From Ricordea florida (taxonomy: Eukaryota > Cnidaria > Anthozoa > Corallimorpharia > Ricordeidae): DNA of 64,000 nt. The position numbers and the translations under genes were made by a program. The stretch spans positions 4,930,674 to 4,994,673 of the forward strand of contig OX453274.1 of assembly GCA_949710005.1 (NCBI GenBank). The letters are read 5' to 3'. The notes beneath the pieces are model-generated. The model was not told the origin of the DNA, made no database searches, and worked only from the letters and a program-made list of their open reading frames with translations. This document shows positions 47,701 through 62,413 of the stretch, piece by piece (positions within the stretch are counted from its first letter, which is position 1; the number at the start of each line of letters is the position of its first letter).

Positions 47701-50700
47701 TCAAATTGCTTGTTGCTATGTCGTAAAAGTATGCAATCTATTGTTCTACACGTGAACACTAATTTACAAACAATAATAATCACGTGAAATACTCATGAAC
47801 TACCGAAATAGATACCACGCAAATACACTAAAGACAATTATAAATGCTAATATATTATCTTCATGTTGTGTAGTCACGTCCGACTTTTCATTTAGAGTTG
47901 AGGGTTTTGGTTTTGGTTTCGTTTCATTTTGTAAAGGTTTTGGTTTCATCTCAGCTATATGAGGTAACTTTACCTTTGAAGATCCTAAGTTATGACTAAT
48001 TCCAACCTGTTTTGCTTCAGTGTTTAGGGAATTATTCACTCCAAAATTCATATCATTACTCGCTTTCACAAGTTTGTTGTTAAATCCAGTCACGCTCTCA
48101 GTGTTGATTATCATATTACTAGGCATTAACCATACACCAGGAGCAATAGCTAAATCAAGTCGTAATTTCGCTTCCTGTACAGCTAATTGATATCTTTGGA
48201 TAGAACTAGAAATGTCATTCTCTATCACACTACTTTCAAATAAAGCCAAGAATTCTTGTTGCGTCTCGATCGCTCCACCACCATTACCATAAATCGAGTT
48301 TCTAGTGTTGACTTGCGCTCCCAATATACAGTAAACAAAAGCTTCAGCAGATCGATTCAATCTACCAAGTCCAGCTTTAGTGAGTCCATGTCCACTTGTT
48401 GGGATAAACCAAGCATATTTGAAATCAGTAAAGTCATCATTACGGATAAATGAGATTAGGTCACCCTTTTCTTTCTTACCTCCTTCATCAGAAAATTTAC
48501 CACCTTCACCAGGCCATTGATCAGCTTCAACATCGTAATTTCTTACAATATGTACATTTTGATTTCCTCCACCTCTTCCATTGTATCCAGCACCATAATC
48601 AAGGAATATATCACCCAATCCCCCGTTCCTTCCACCTTTCCATCTAAAGTCGGAATTATTGGCAATTCCAAATTCAGCACACAATCGTTGATATGCTACT
48701 TTACTATAGGGATTGTTGTTTATTACAAAAGGTTGTTCATCAGGTAAGGGAAGACTTAATTCATATAATATTCGCCTTATTGTAAAGTAAACATGAAACT
48801 TGATAAAACTACTCACTACTTTAGGATAATTTAGACTTTCAAAAGGACTTATTCCACAACCGGATGTTGCACACCAAACTGCAAAGTTAAGTTGTTGAGG
48901 CCAATAATTCATATCTGGTGAGTTCAACCATTTTCTACTTTGCTTTCCAAATTTGAAAGTCACAACTTGATTGGTAAAAACATCACGCATCTTTGCTGTA
49001 AATTTCTTAGTATTTGACACGTATATATCCAGAGAGGTTAGCATTTTTGTTATATCGCTTGTAAAGTCATCAAAGTTAATAGCTGGTATAGGATAGCTTC
49101 GATTGGTTATATTTAAACTTTTTGGGAATGAACTTAATTCATCATCATCCAATCCTAAATCTTTCCATAAAAGTTTTTTCAAACGAGGTGATAAGTTATC
49201 AGTCCATGTTTTACCCGTAGGATCGTCATGAGACATTATTGTTATTCCATTGAATCTCCACTTAATGTAACCGCCATACGGATCAGCTACAACTGTGAAT
49301 TTACCTGTATCAGCATTTGGATATTTATTTCTGAAATCATTAAGTAAACCCATCTTATTATTTACGTTGATAATAGGATGCTTTTAAATCAATACCGTTC
49401 TTTTCTAATACCAGCAAAACAATTCCATCCTACAGGAGTTCTCTCAAATGAAAATTTTAATGTGCGGGAACGGTTAGCTCTTTTAATATGTCTGCACGAA
49501 CCTCTCTCCTTATCTGAGACATATTTAAGTTTTTTTCAGTATCTCTCCTAAATTTTTGACGGATTTCTAATTTTAGTTTTTCAAACTTTTCTAACTCTGC
49601 TAAAATTATGGAAAATTCTTGTTCGGAGATAACATTATCTTTCAACGCCTTTGAAACCAAATCGTTAATGGTGTTTACTTTTGCTTTTGCTAGAGAAACT
49701 GTCTGTTCATGTTTACTAACTTTATGGGAAAGTCTTTTAGAAGCCGCGCCAAATCCAACCGAGATTCCCCCACAAACACCACCGACAACACCTAATGGTA
49801 TACCAACAACAGCACCAAAACCAGTAAGAGAGGTTCCAAGTCCACTTGCAGATAGGATAACTGAAAAAACCCCACTACCAACACTGATTTTAGTAAATAT
49901 TCCTCTTACTCTATTATACTTTTTCCTTACTTCCTCATAATGTTTAATTTCCTTCTCAAGATTTTGTAGTACTTCGCATGACTTTTGAAGTCTGAAATTA
50001 AGTGGGTCTCCATTCATAGGTACTTGTGGATAAATTCTATTGTAGTCATCCATTTTTTTACTACTCAACATGAAATCTTTAAATGAATTCGGAAAGGTTC
50101 GTTATCGTCTCTTCTTTTTAAACTGTTCCACAAAATATAGAACAACAGCCATTATCAAAAGCCAAGCGTTCTTACCTAAAAAACCAATAACCTCACCTGC
50201 TGTTTTGAATAGAAAGCTCACGATCGCTCCAACCATTCCAGGTAATATTTCACCGAGTTTCTTACCAATAGTTTTCAAACCATTTCCCACACCTTTACCT
50301 AATTTGGTTAGACCTTTGGAAAGATTAGAAATAATCACACCAATGACAACACCTACTGCACTAACAACGGCAAAGACTGTAAAACCGTACTTTTTGAAGA
50401 TAGCCTTCACACGATCTCGTAACGGTAGATTTTTAAGTAATTCATCATTTCGTCTCTCTATAGCGCTTATTTGTTCTTGATTGGAAATTATTTGTTTTCT
50501 TACCACTTCTCTCAATTTATCAACCTCAGATTGTAAACGATCATTACTTTGTTCCAGATTTTTTAAATTGGATAGTCCATTCTTATTTTTTTCGAGTTCA
50601 TCTTTGTATTGATTTAATTCACTTTTAAGTTTCCCAACCTCTGTTTTTGCATCTGTCTTCTGTTTAACAGCTGCATCTAAATAGCTTTCACTTTCCGCTA

Positions 50701-53700
50701 TTCTGGTTTGTTGTTTTTCAATTATTTCTCTCAACTCTTTTCTATCAATTGTAACATAACGTTCTATCTCCTTTTCACCTGTTTCTACAACTGCTCTTAA
50801 CCCATCTAACGCATTATTTAAATCCTTATTTTCTTCATTTTTTGCATTCAATTGTGACTTTAGCTCAGCATTTCTTTTAATCAAGGTTGGTGAATCAACC
50901 CCCAGAGCTTTTTTTATGGTAGGTGGTAAATCATCATTCAATTCACCATCCAGTGTGAATAAATTGTATTTATTACTTCCTTTTATTTTTAATCGAACTT
51001 TCACCTGATCATATTCATCTAGACTAGCTGTGAATGGGGCTTTTGCAGGATCAACTTCAGGGAATTTACGTCCAATCTCATTCCAAGCATAATCTTGATC
51101 TTCAAATTTAGCAACTAATGAGGGGTCAGTTTCACTAAATGATGTTTCTTCTTCATCATAACCAGGGTAATTTAGACGAGTGGTGGATGTCTTTTCGATT
51201 GGAGTTAAATAAAGTGTACCATCTGCATTACCATCTCCATCACCATCACCATCATAATTGTTTTTATTTAGTTGAGTTGGATCAAATTCTTCTCCACCTT
51301 CTGCCATGATTTTTTACTCATCAGTAAGAAATCTTTAAACTGATCACGCAATTATCTCTAAAAGAATTTACTTACAATATAACCTAATCCCAACATACCA
51401 CCACCTACATATACCATTTCACCCATCTTTTGATTGTCACTAGGTCTATAATAATCAGAGAATTTTGGTTCATGTATTTGACTATACAATTTCAAAGCTT
51501 CATCAGTATTAGAAATATTTTTTGAAGCCTGGTATTTAGCATCCTTCTGTTGATAGTGCCAATCAATGAGATTCTGTCTTTTTTCCTGATATGCAGCATA
51601 ATCTTTTTGATATTTTTCTAATGCCTTATCATGTCGTATTCGTTCTGCATCTGTTTTATCACCTGAGAGATATTTTGCAAGATATGATCCACCAACGAAT
51701 GTAGTTGCATTCAATATAGCTCCTCCAACCATCATTGCTATTGTTGCCATAATTCTTTAATTTGGTAAAATCTTTTGATCCTCTAAATATGTTTTTAGGT
51801 ACATACTACCTGACAATACAGCTACCCATTTAGCATAATTTGTAATACTTGAGGATGGATCGTTCATAAATGATTCTTTCAGAGCCTTTTTAGCTACATA
51901 TCCAACTCCAGCAGCTAATCCGATAATGACGGCTGAATCAGTAACAGTTTTCACAAGTTTGTTTTCATTTGACATAATTTTTTACTAAACAGTAAGAAAT
52001 CTTTAAACTACTTTCCTTATAACATTCCTATTTTTGGAATCTGTGTGGGTGGTGGTTGTGGTACAGGAATATTTTGAGGTGGTGGAACTTTAGTAGGAAC
52101 TTGTGATAAATCAGGTATTCTGTTTTTATAATATCTCATAAACATGTCAAATGCTGTAAACCCTATTCCGACAATGGATAATACAGTTGTAAAAGATAGC
52201 TCTGGAATCCATGCTTTTGTTGTTTCTTCTTCATTGGAATTTTCTTCCTGTTTAGTCTCCGCTTGTTCCTTTTCACGTTTCATTTCCCTGGCTAACGCTT
52301 CTCTGGCTTTTTTGTTATTTTCTGCTAGTTTCTTACCAGCTGCAACCTTTTTTGGATCTTTCTCTTTAACAGCTTTCTTATTTTTAGTAGTAGGTGGATC
52401 CATTGTAATTTGTTCAACAACTTCTTCAGACATTATTATTTTATTTCACAAAGTAAAGAATCTTTAAATCAGTTGTGCTCAGTTGTGTTAGAATCATCTT
52501 GTATTTTTCTTTTTCTTTTTAGTCTATCAATTTCAAGTTTAATTTCCCTAGCTTTTTCTTTTTTATATTCTATTATTCTCATAGCAGCTGCAACCTTTTT
52601 TAAATCTAACTCTTTATTTTTAAGATCTTTCTTTTCAGGTATAGGATATAATATAATTTGTTCAACAACTTCTTCAAACATGATTTTTTTTTTACATATT
52701 ATTAAGAAATCTTTAAATCATATCATGCTTAGTAGACAGTATCATACCCACCAGCAGCCTGCTCAGTTTTGTTTACATCATTCGTATTAGTACTTGAAAC
52801 TTCCTGTATTTTGTTGATTTTAATGTGTTTAGCAACCTGGAATAGTCCGCTAGCAAGTGCTGCCAATCTTCCTGCTTTTAATGCTAAGAGACCTACAATG
52901 TTTGTCAATTCACGATTAACCAAATCATCATTCTTCAAATCTTTACAAAGAGCTTCTATATCATCCACGGGAACCATGTAAGAAATGACTTTTGAAACTA
53001 ATTGAAGAGATGAATCTACTAATCCACCACTAATTTTCTTACCTAATACTGCCTGATATCTATTATAATATTTTTCAATGTCTTTTTCTGTGAGTTTCTT
53101 AATATCGCCTAGACTCATATCAACACCTAAATATTCCTTTGTAGTTCCAAGAGATGCGAGAATGGCTAGTGATTCTTGTTTTATTTCAATATCATTATCT
53201 TTAATCTCATCTTTTACCCCAGTCTTTCCTCCGGTTTTTTCTTCTGGTTGTTCTTCTATATAATCTTCAACTTCTGTCATATTTTAATTTGTAATAAAAC
53301 ATAGATTCTTTTAAATCACCGCAGGAATCTCTAAATAACATTGAAATGGATAACGTAAACATAAACAGAGTCTAGAATATTTTTCAGTTTTCAGTAGTTC
53401 CACAAATTTTTTAATAGTTTCAGAGTCTAAATCACCTCCATAATCTTCGAAAAGCATCTTCATACCTTTCTGTGATGGATTATGGAATGAAACAACACAA
53501 GCCACATTTTCGCGGAATGGTTTTGCTATCGATGTTAATTGCTGAGTGAGAACCCAAACTGATAATCCATGATGTCTTCCAGAGAATGCTAGATCTATAA
53601 ACTTGTTCGATCGTTTCTTTAGATCATTCGAAACAGCACAATCGTCTAAAATTATTAGTGTATTTGTTCCGGAGAATAAAGTTTGACAATCAGTTAACAT

Positions 53701-56700
53701 TTCATTAATCTCATCTATATTACTTGCATCGGGTGATAATACATAGAAATGTTTGTCTCCACTAGCAAAATTATGATAGGTTTTATTTTTAGAAAAAGTT
53801 GGACATATTAAAACAATGTATTCAAAAACTTTTTGGAATGGCCCTCGGAGCTGATCTATGATGTACTTTGTCTTTCCACAATTTGTTGGTCCAGTTATAA
53901 TACAATGAAAAGGAACTTTATCTCGTAATTCTTCCATAATTTTTGTATTATAACATTACGTTTTTTAAGCTAAATTTCATGTAAACTAGTACTTTATCGA
54001 ATGTAAGTTTGAATTCATAATCTCCATCATTGCATCAGCTACAACGAACATATAACAGGTTATTGTACCAGATCCACTTTGTTTTCTTTTAATTTCTATT
54101 TTTACACCATCTTGCGCATTATTTAAGGCTAGACCCCCTCCATGAATACCATTATCAGGGTGAGTTCTCATATCAATCCACAGAGCAAACTTATCAGCAT
54201 AAAAATCCTTTTCCTTTACACTCTCTCTTCCGAAACGTTTCTTTACCGACTCCCAGAGGTCTGATGGTATCATTCCCTTAGAGTATAAACGATTTGGTAC
54301 ACCATCAACATCTATATTGATTGAGGTGATACCTGGATTGTAAAAAAACTCAGAGTTACGTGCTCCTGCAGCGATGGGTAATGTAAACAAACATAATATC
54401 CCCGTCATTGATCTTCTAGGTAGATTAATATGCTGATTTATAACACTATCACCGCCCAAGGACATGGTAAAAGTTTTGTGTAGAGTGACATTTTCATAAA
54501 AGAATCCTTTACCAACCTGATAAGCTGCCTGAGCCTCACGAGCTAAGTATTCGCTTGAAATACAAGAATATTCCAACTCAAGGTTTTTGATTGAATATGT
54601 TGGAGTCTTAGTCGTGTCAGAATAAATAACAATATCATTAACTTGTGCCAGTGTAATCTCAAAGATTAGTTGATGATCTAATGCCTTTGGATAGAAAACT
54701 CCATGATCGTTTAGAATGGGGTGGTTTAGTGGAATATGATACTTGGTGTTATGCACTGATGCAAGAGCCACTTCCTTAACATCTTGGGTTTTCTTATCAC
54801 CTGCATTTGTCCTGAGCTTCCTCATGTTTTCAGAAGAAATACCTTGTTTTAATCTATCCCCACGATCTTCATCTGGTAAAAATAAATCATGATAGGTTTT
54901 AAATAGATCGTATCTTTGTGTGTCCTGCAATGTTTCACCACCAAAAAGAACCCTAAGTCTAGATACAAGATTACTACCTACATTATTCACTAGTGTGTTA
55001 TTAGCATGCCCATCAACATCCAAGTCAAATAGTAGAGATACACTTCCAGGTACAATCACTAAATTCTCAGAAAGTTTTGGAATATTTATATATAGTGTTT
55101 CTCCGGGATTAGCAGAGGATGGGTTGAGAGTAATTCTATTCAGTGTTGATTCTGCTTTCAAACCAAATGGCTCTTGCGGAATTCTGTTTGGATTAATTTT
55201 TTCAGACGTCATATTGATTTATAAGATACTTAGATTAATCTTTAAATGAGTTACTTATCGAAAATATACTATTCAACTTTTGGTTATTGGAAAGGATATT
55301 CTGCAATTTCTAAATTAGCTGAGAAAGCAAAAGTTAGTGAAGATGAGGCCAAACAATGGCTTGAGAAACAGGCAATTTGGCAAATATATCTACCAGCTCC
55401 AAAGTATATTCCTAGACCACACTGGACTGTGGATAAACCGAATCAGATTCACCAAGCAGATTTATTATTTTTACCACATGATAGAGTTGGAAGAAAAACT
55501 TATCGATATGCTCTGGTTGTGATTGATGTAGCCTCAAGATATAAAGTTGCTGAACCATTAACCTCAAAAGAAACTCATGAGATATCTAAAGCTTTTGAAA
55601 AAATATATTCTAGAAATTTAAAATATCCTAAAACATTAATTGTTGATCCAGGAAGAGAATTTATGGGCGATGTTACAAAACTTATGGATATACATAATGT
55701 AAACATTCAGAGAAGTGAAGCTGGAAACCATAGAGCTCAAGCATTTGTTGAAAGAGCAAATAGAACATTAAGTGAACGATTATTTAGTCATCAATATGCA
55801 CAAGAAATGATTAGTGATAAAAGGTCTAGAGTATGGGTGAAACGATTACCAGATATTTTGAAAACTCTGAATAATACACCAACGAGAATAACTGGTAAAG
55901 AACCTGATGAGGCAATAAAACTGAAAGAGGTTGATATTGATCCCAAAAAGTATAAAAGAGTTGTTGGATATGATGAGGTTAGATTACCACCTGGTGTTAA
56001 AGTTAGATATTTACTCTCTCCAGGTGAACTTGAGGGTGGAGAACGAAGACGAGCTACAGATCCCATTTGGAGTATTCAGGTTTATGATATTTCTAGGAGT
56101 GTGGTTTCATCTAATCAACCAGTTTTGTATTATTTACTAGATGGACCTAGACGTAGTTTTGTAAGAGAAGAACTTCAAGCTGTACCTTATGATACTGAGT
56201 TACCACCTAATTCTGTTTTAGTAAGATAATGTCCAATGGCTAAAGTATGTATTCCATCTTCACAAATAATTCTCTTATCATCATCAGCAGATAGTGCAAC
56301 TTTATTAATGGTTTCAGTATAAACATCATGTAAGTGACTTCTAATTACATTCATCTGTCTCATCTGCTGTTTTCCAGTGAATAGACAATCCTTGTAATTA
56401 TTGTGACTTATTGTCTTTTTTACAACTGATGCTTTTACTCCTTTATCCTTTTTTATCTCTTCACCACCATCCATCAATATAGAGTATAGCTTGGGTCTTA
56501 GACCAACAAATTCAATTATCTGTTTTCCACCAGCTTCATCTTTGAACTTACCGATTAATTTTTTGTTTACACCAGTCTCAATACCAGATGGATGAACTTT
56601 AGGATAATTACTAGTGTCAAACATTTCTCTAACATCTGGACTGATATCCTTATAGAAATCATCTGTCTCTATCTCATATACAAGACTGTCTGTATCTGTA

Positions 56701-59700
56701 AACAACAATTTAGCCTTTTCTCCATATTTAGGTTTGATATAATTATAGTGAAAGTCATACATTATTGCTTTACTTCGATCTAAAATACACATTCCTAAGT
56801 AAACAGGTTTATTGAATTTTATCTTTTTTTTCTTCATGTGGATGGCTGCAAGATTTTCAGAAAAGATAGTACGATGTTGATAATTAGGTTGTTTTATTAA
56901 TTTTTTAGCATCTTTTTGATTTGTAACTAATCTAATGTCTACCCTATTTCTAATGTTTTCCATGGTTTTACCAAAAACAGAGTTATTCATTAATTTGAAG
57001 AAATCTTTTTCAAAGTCGTTATTTGCTTTTGATCTTAGATTAGTATTCAAGTCAATGTAAGGTTTTAACCAAGCTGACTCTTCAAATGTAATTCCCCTAT
57101 GAATCTTTGTTATTTTTAATCCTAGACTTTCATAAAGTTTCAAGGTCTCGCGGTGAACTACATACTTTTCCTTGTTGTTGAGGTTTGGGATTAATTTCTC
57201 TACCTTATTAACTACAAGCCTCTCTGGAGCTAGAGGATAATCATTGTGAAGATCGTGAAGGTGGTGGGGATATTCCAAATCAACCTCCAATATGCATGGA
57301 ATATTTTTCCAGTTTTTAAGCTCTTCTTGATCAGTAATCCATCTAAAACCATGAGTAGGGAGTGGTTTACTCATTCCCTCACCATATAAGTTGTTTCTGT
57401 CAAGATATACGATATATACTTTACGTTTGTTTGGATCATATTTCACCATGTATGGGTTGTTAGCTTTAGCATATCTATTAGAAATCTGGGATACACCTCC
57501 TCTAATACCTCTCTCAAACATAAGTAGCATGTTTATGTCAGTTAACAACTCTAAATTCACTTTTGTTATCTTTAATGCTGCATCCCAAGCTAGTCGGGGG
57601 CTGTATAATAGTGAGCGGGATCTAAACCATAATTCTTTTGACAAACATCTCTAAAATTCTCAAATACATCCATTAAAAATAGTACATCTGACAAAAGATA
57701 TAGATCATGATAATCCCTCATTGTTTTCATATTAAAAGTTTTCCATACCTTTTTAGCATGTTGATAGTCATCTTCTGTTATATGTTCGTCGTTTAGTTTT
57801 GAGTAAAATGCATCCTTTGATGGAAGTTGAGTTTCATTTAGTTTATCAAAGCTATCAAACCAATCATATGGAAATACACCTTTTCTCAACATCAAATACA
57901 TCTTATCCATAAATTTCTTTTTCGTTTCAGTTAATTTCTCATCTTTTGGAGAAAGACATCTACTTCCAGATAACACGCCTCTACAGACATCACACTTTCC
58001 ACATTTTGTAAGATTATCAACTAATTTATTAAGACTTGTTGCCATAAATTTAAATGAATCAATGAATCTAAGATTCCACTTCACTTCTCTTTCCTTACCT
58101 TCTTTATTTATAAATTTATTAAGTAAAATCTGTTTTGTAAAAGAAATATATTTTTCCTCATTATTAGGTATGCATTCTACTTTACCTTTTGTTATACCAA
58201 TATTCTTAATAAAAAGATGTGAGTCATATCCTGATAGGTTGTGAAAGATAATTGGTATGAAAAATTTTGGAATTTTATAATTCAAGTTACATTTACTATG
58301 AGCTGCTCCTCTATACTTTCCTGTATAGTGACAATGGTCTTTTACCTTATCTTTTTCTAATAATTCACCCTCACATATATGACAATGAGTAGCATTTTTA
58401 TAGTTAAATTTTTCCCTTTGTGTCATCCAATTCAATTTCTTGTTAGGTTTTATTTTTTCATAAATTTCTCTAACATCCTTCTCTAATTCATCCATAAATC
58501 TCTGTCCTACATCTTCGTCCGGGGATTTAGCGGTGTATTGTCTAATAACAGTTTCATAATTTTCATCAAAAAACTTTATTATATAGCAGTATCCAGATGG
58601 TTTGTGCTTTTGATATTGTTTAGTAAAGCTTTTAATTTCATCTGGAGAACAGGTGTGTATTTTCACTGTAAAGCTCTCAAAGTCTGCATATACAACAAAG
58701 GGTACCCGCATTTTTTTGTAATAATTAATGAATTTAATATATTCAGGATTTCCATCTTTATCCATCGGCATTTCACTCCTAACAGCTTCGTTTGCGCTGC
58801 AATATGCTATATGATTTTCCAATGTTTCCTTTGAATGGGTATAATAAAAACATCTATCACAAGGGTAAATCTTAGATTTATGTTTAGTAACTTGTGAAAC
58901 TATCAATCTACTAAAATTCTTTATCCAACAGTAGTGATTTGTTTCATCGTTTGATATTAGAAGTAATCTGATTAAATAACCACTTTGTTTATCACTTATT
59001 CTTAGGGGGTATACTTCACCTTTATCATTATCATATCCGAAAACATTAATCGCGTAGTAGGGGTTTTGCTTTTCAAACTTATCAATATCTGTCCATTCAA
59101 CGGGGAACTTTATTCCTGTCCAGTTCAACTTCTCAGAGTTCTCTCTCATTTCTTTATTTACTCTCTGTGGGTTTTTCTCTATAGGAAACGCGCCTAATGT
59201 TGTCGCATACTTAAAACACTCATGATCATTCTCATTCTTAGGGTTAACAATTGCATTCTTGTTTGCTAATTCTGGTGGTAGTGGGATATATGAACTTCCT
59301 GAAAGCGGTTCAAATGGATCAATTTTTATAATAATGTATTCCACATGATCGAATTTCCAACCGGAACCATTTTCCGTAAACTTCTTAAACACTTCAAGTT
59401 GATGGTTAGTCATCACATCGAATAAGTTAGAGAAATCGGTTGACTCTGTTATAGTTTCTGGTTGTTTAGTATGAAATGGGGGTTCTACTTCATCAAAATT
59501 TCCTGTATTAGGATTCTCTTTTATAAATTTACAGACAAGAATAAATTTCACCTTTAGCGGTTTCTTTTGCTGATTAATTAGATCCACAACTTTTTGTTTG
59601 ATTTTTTTGATAAATGTCTTTTCATCATACCCTTTATTACCATATATCCTGTATGTTTTCAGATACCCATCAAACGCTGTTTCTTGTTCTATTGGGGTGA

Positions 59701-62030
59701 AATCTTCTTCTTTTTCTTCATATTCAGTGGTAGGTTTTTTAAACATTCGGTTAAATCTTTCCTTCAGACTTTCTTTTGGAGCAAAACGTTTTCTTATTTG
59801 ACCAGCCTTTTCATTCGAATTTTCTTTTTGATTTAAACGTTTAAATATTTTGTTAAACTTTTCCTTCATACTTTCTATTCGTTTGTCTACAATCTTTTTG
59901 GAAGGTTCTGGTACATAAGATAGTATCCAATCTGCAAACTCGTTAATATCTTTCATTAATGGCTTGGCAACTTTACTTTCCAAATTTTTAATTGGTATGG
60001 TTGGGGGTTTTGGTTTTGAAGGTTTTAGAATGCGAACATTAATCTTAGGTGTTGGTTCATCAAGAATGAGTCTTTGTTTCTGAAGATTGCGCATCTCTTC
60101 CATAACTTCTGGAATATTACTCAACACTTCAATGAGTCCAGGTTTACGCAATTTATAAATTTTTTCAACACCATGGTCTTTAGCAATTTGCTGCAATTCT
60201 ACAACTTTTTTCTTTTGTAACTCTTCCATTTATACTTTTATTATTTTTGTTTTTAAATCACAATTGAATCCAATTTTTTTTTTTATTATTTCCCTATAAA
60301 ATCCTTGATAAATCCTTGATAAAATTTTTCCATTTTTTGTATTTTTTTCGTAATTTTTTTGTAATATTTTTTTATTTCATTAATTTTTCAATTTGTGCTG
60401 GAACCCCCATATTCTCACTACTATGTTTTATTGAATGATAATGGCTATTTTCCTTTTGAGGAAGTACCCCCTCCCCTTTCTACCCAGTCAGCTAGTGGTG
60501 CCCCCATTCAGCTTTGGAAAGGGGTGGGTAGACTGGTGGGTAGGCATTAATAAAGAAATCTAGTCAATTTATTACATGCAAGAGAAGTGAAGTGGATAAA
60601 GGTTTATTTTTATATGTCTTTAGAAGTTCAAAAAAAGGCTGGAATAAGAAGCAAAAATATAATATTTTTAGTAGAGTGTATTGTCAATGTTAAAAAAGGA
60701 TCTTACAGTAATGAATTGTACTGCATTTTTATAGTGCTGTAAGAGAACAAGTATCCAGTACCTGATTTCTATAAAAACTGAAGCTGTGCATTAATGCCAC
60801 TGTCCTTACTCGTTGAAGCTCCCTCCGTTTTGCTGTAGGCATTTCTTTTGACTCATTGAGGATGGAGGTGTAGAACTCATTGAATAAACCTGGTGCATGC
60901 ATTTCACAAAATTTCTCCATTTCGGTTGGGTCATATAAGTGATGGCCTCCATTCATATAATGACTCATCAGTGCTTTATGAAAGCAGTGCACTAATTCAC
61001 TGAATGCAGGTTTACCTGAAATTCATTGTTGTTTTTGTTATACTCTGTCAGAGCATATTTGTAAGATTATGTATGTAGCTTCATTAGAAGTAGGGAAAAT
61101 GGTGTGTGCATTAATATATTATTTTAGCAAAAGGCCTTAAAAATAATTATGTATTGTACAAATGTGAAACTATGTTATGGTATTGTTTTAACTTCGTTTT
61201 TTAATGCTATTTCTACTGTCTTACTGATAGTATTAAAATCTTTCTTTTCATTTTTAGCAATGTGGAAAAGTGGATTCCTGTGTCACTATTACCAATCTCA
61301 CATAACTTGTACAACATTGTGATTTCTGTTGATGGAATAAAGTCAAATGTTCTTCTCAGTATGATTGGACAGGATAAAAAGTTAACTTACTGACTGTATT
61401 TTTTTCTGCTAGCTTTTTGGTCTCAACTTGGAGCTCATCAATCGTGTTTTGCTTTTCCTTGTTGTTCTGTTCTATCACTGCAAATGTTGGGAAAATTGTT
61501 AATTTCTGTTGTCTATTGATCTTTTATTTAGCAGGGTTTTCTTTGAAACTGGATTTTGAAATGTTCCATTTTAGAAAAGCAAAATTGTATAACAGTTTAA
61601 ACTTTCTTGAAACAATAACAACTTTTATAAGAAAACCCTTTTAATGCAATAAAGCCATTAAAAAACAAAAATGAAACACACCTTTAATATGGTTATTCAG
61701 GTGTGAATTCTTTTCTATGAGCTCTTTATTTTCTTGTTCAAGTGTTTCCAGCTTTTTAAGAAGCTCACACCAGTTAGGTACATCCTTTGGGGAAACCCTT
61801 GTGGGGCTCGCTTCATTTTCGCTGCGAGAGTAATAATTTCCTACTTGGAAAGGAAAGCGAACTGGGAATATCAGTGCAAAACCCTCACCTTTCTGGCAGA
61901 AACGTAACACTTGTTGCCAGTTATCCTCTCGTCGCTATCCGCCTGTTTCAAATGGCCAAGACAAATTTTGCCATAACCTGTTTTGACAGTATCAAGCTCT
62001 TTAACCCTTTCACTCCCAAGGAGTCTCCAT

Positions 62031-62071
<41 letters not shown>

Positions 62072-62144
62072 GTAAAGTCACTCTTGGGAGTGAAAGGGTT
62101 AAGGGAGATAGTTTTTAACCCTTTCACTCCCAAGGGGTCTCCAT

Positions 62145-62185
<41 letters not shown>

Positions 62186-62258
62186 GTAAAGTCACTCTTG
62201 GGAGTGAAAGGGTTAAGGGAGATAGTTTTTAACCCTTTCACTCCCAAGGGGTCTCCAT

Positions 62259-62299
<41 letters not shown>

Positions 62300-62372
62300 G
62301 TAAAGTCACTCTTGGGAGTGAAAGGGTTAAGGGAGATAGTTTTTAACCCTTTCACTCCCAAGGGGTCTCCAT

Positions 62373-62413
<41 letters not shown>

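Larger units (their letters stand above)
46140..60422 (-). mobile_element. Polinton/Maverick element 2, complete ends, polB broken
   Basis: 14.3-kb element with the same gene order as element 1 but reversed in the window. Termini AGTAGTGAG / CTCACTACT are flanked by ATGTT duplications. TIRs are about 348 bp and reach into coding sequence. PolB carries a one-base deletion; integrase, capsid, ATPase and all small genes remain open. It lacks the 70-aa and 221-aa genes of element 1 and has a truncated extra copy of the KKVAAGKK gene. Inserted in an intron of a minus-strand host gene. Confidence 0.95.
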
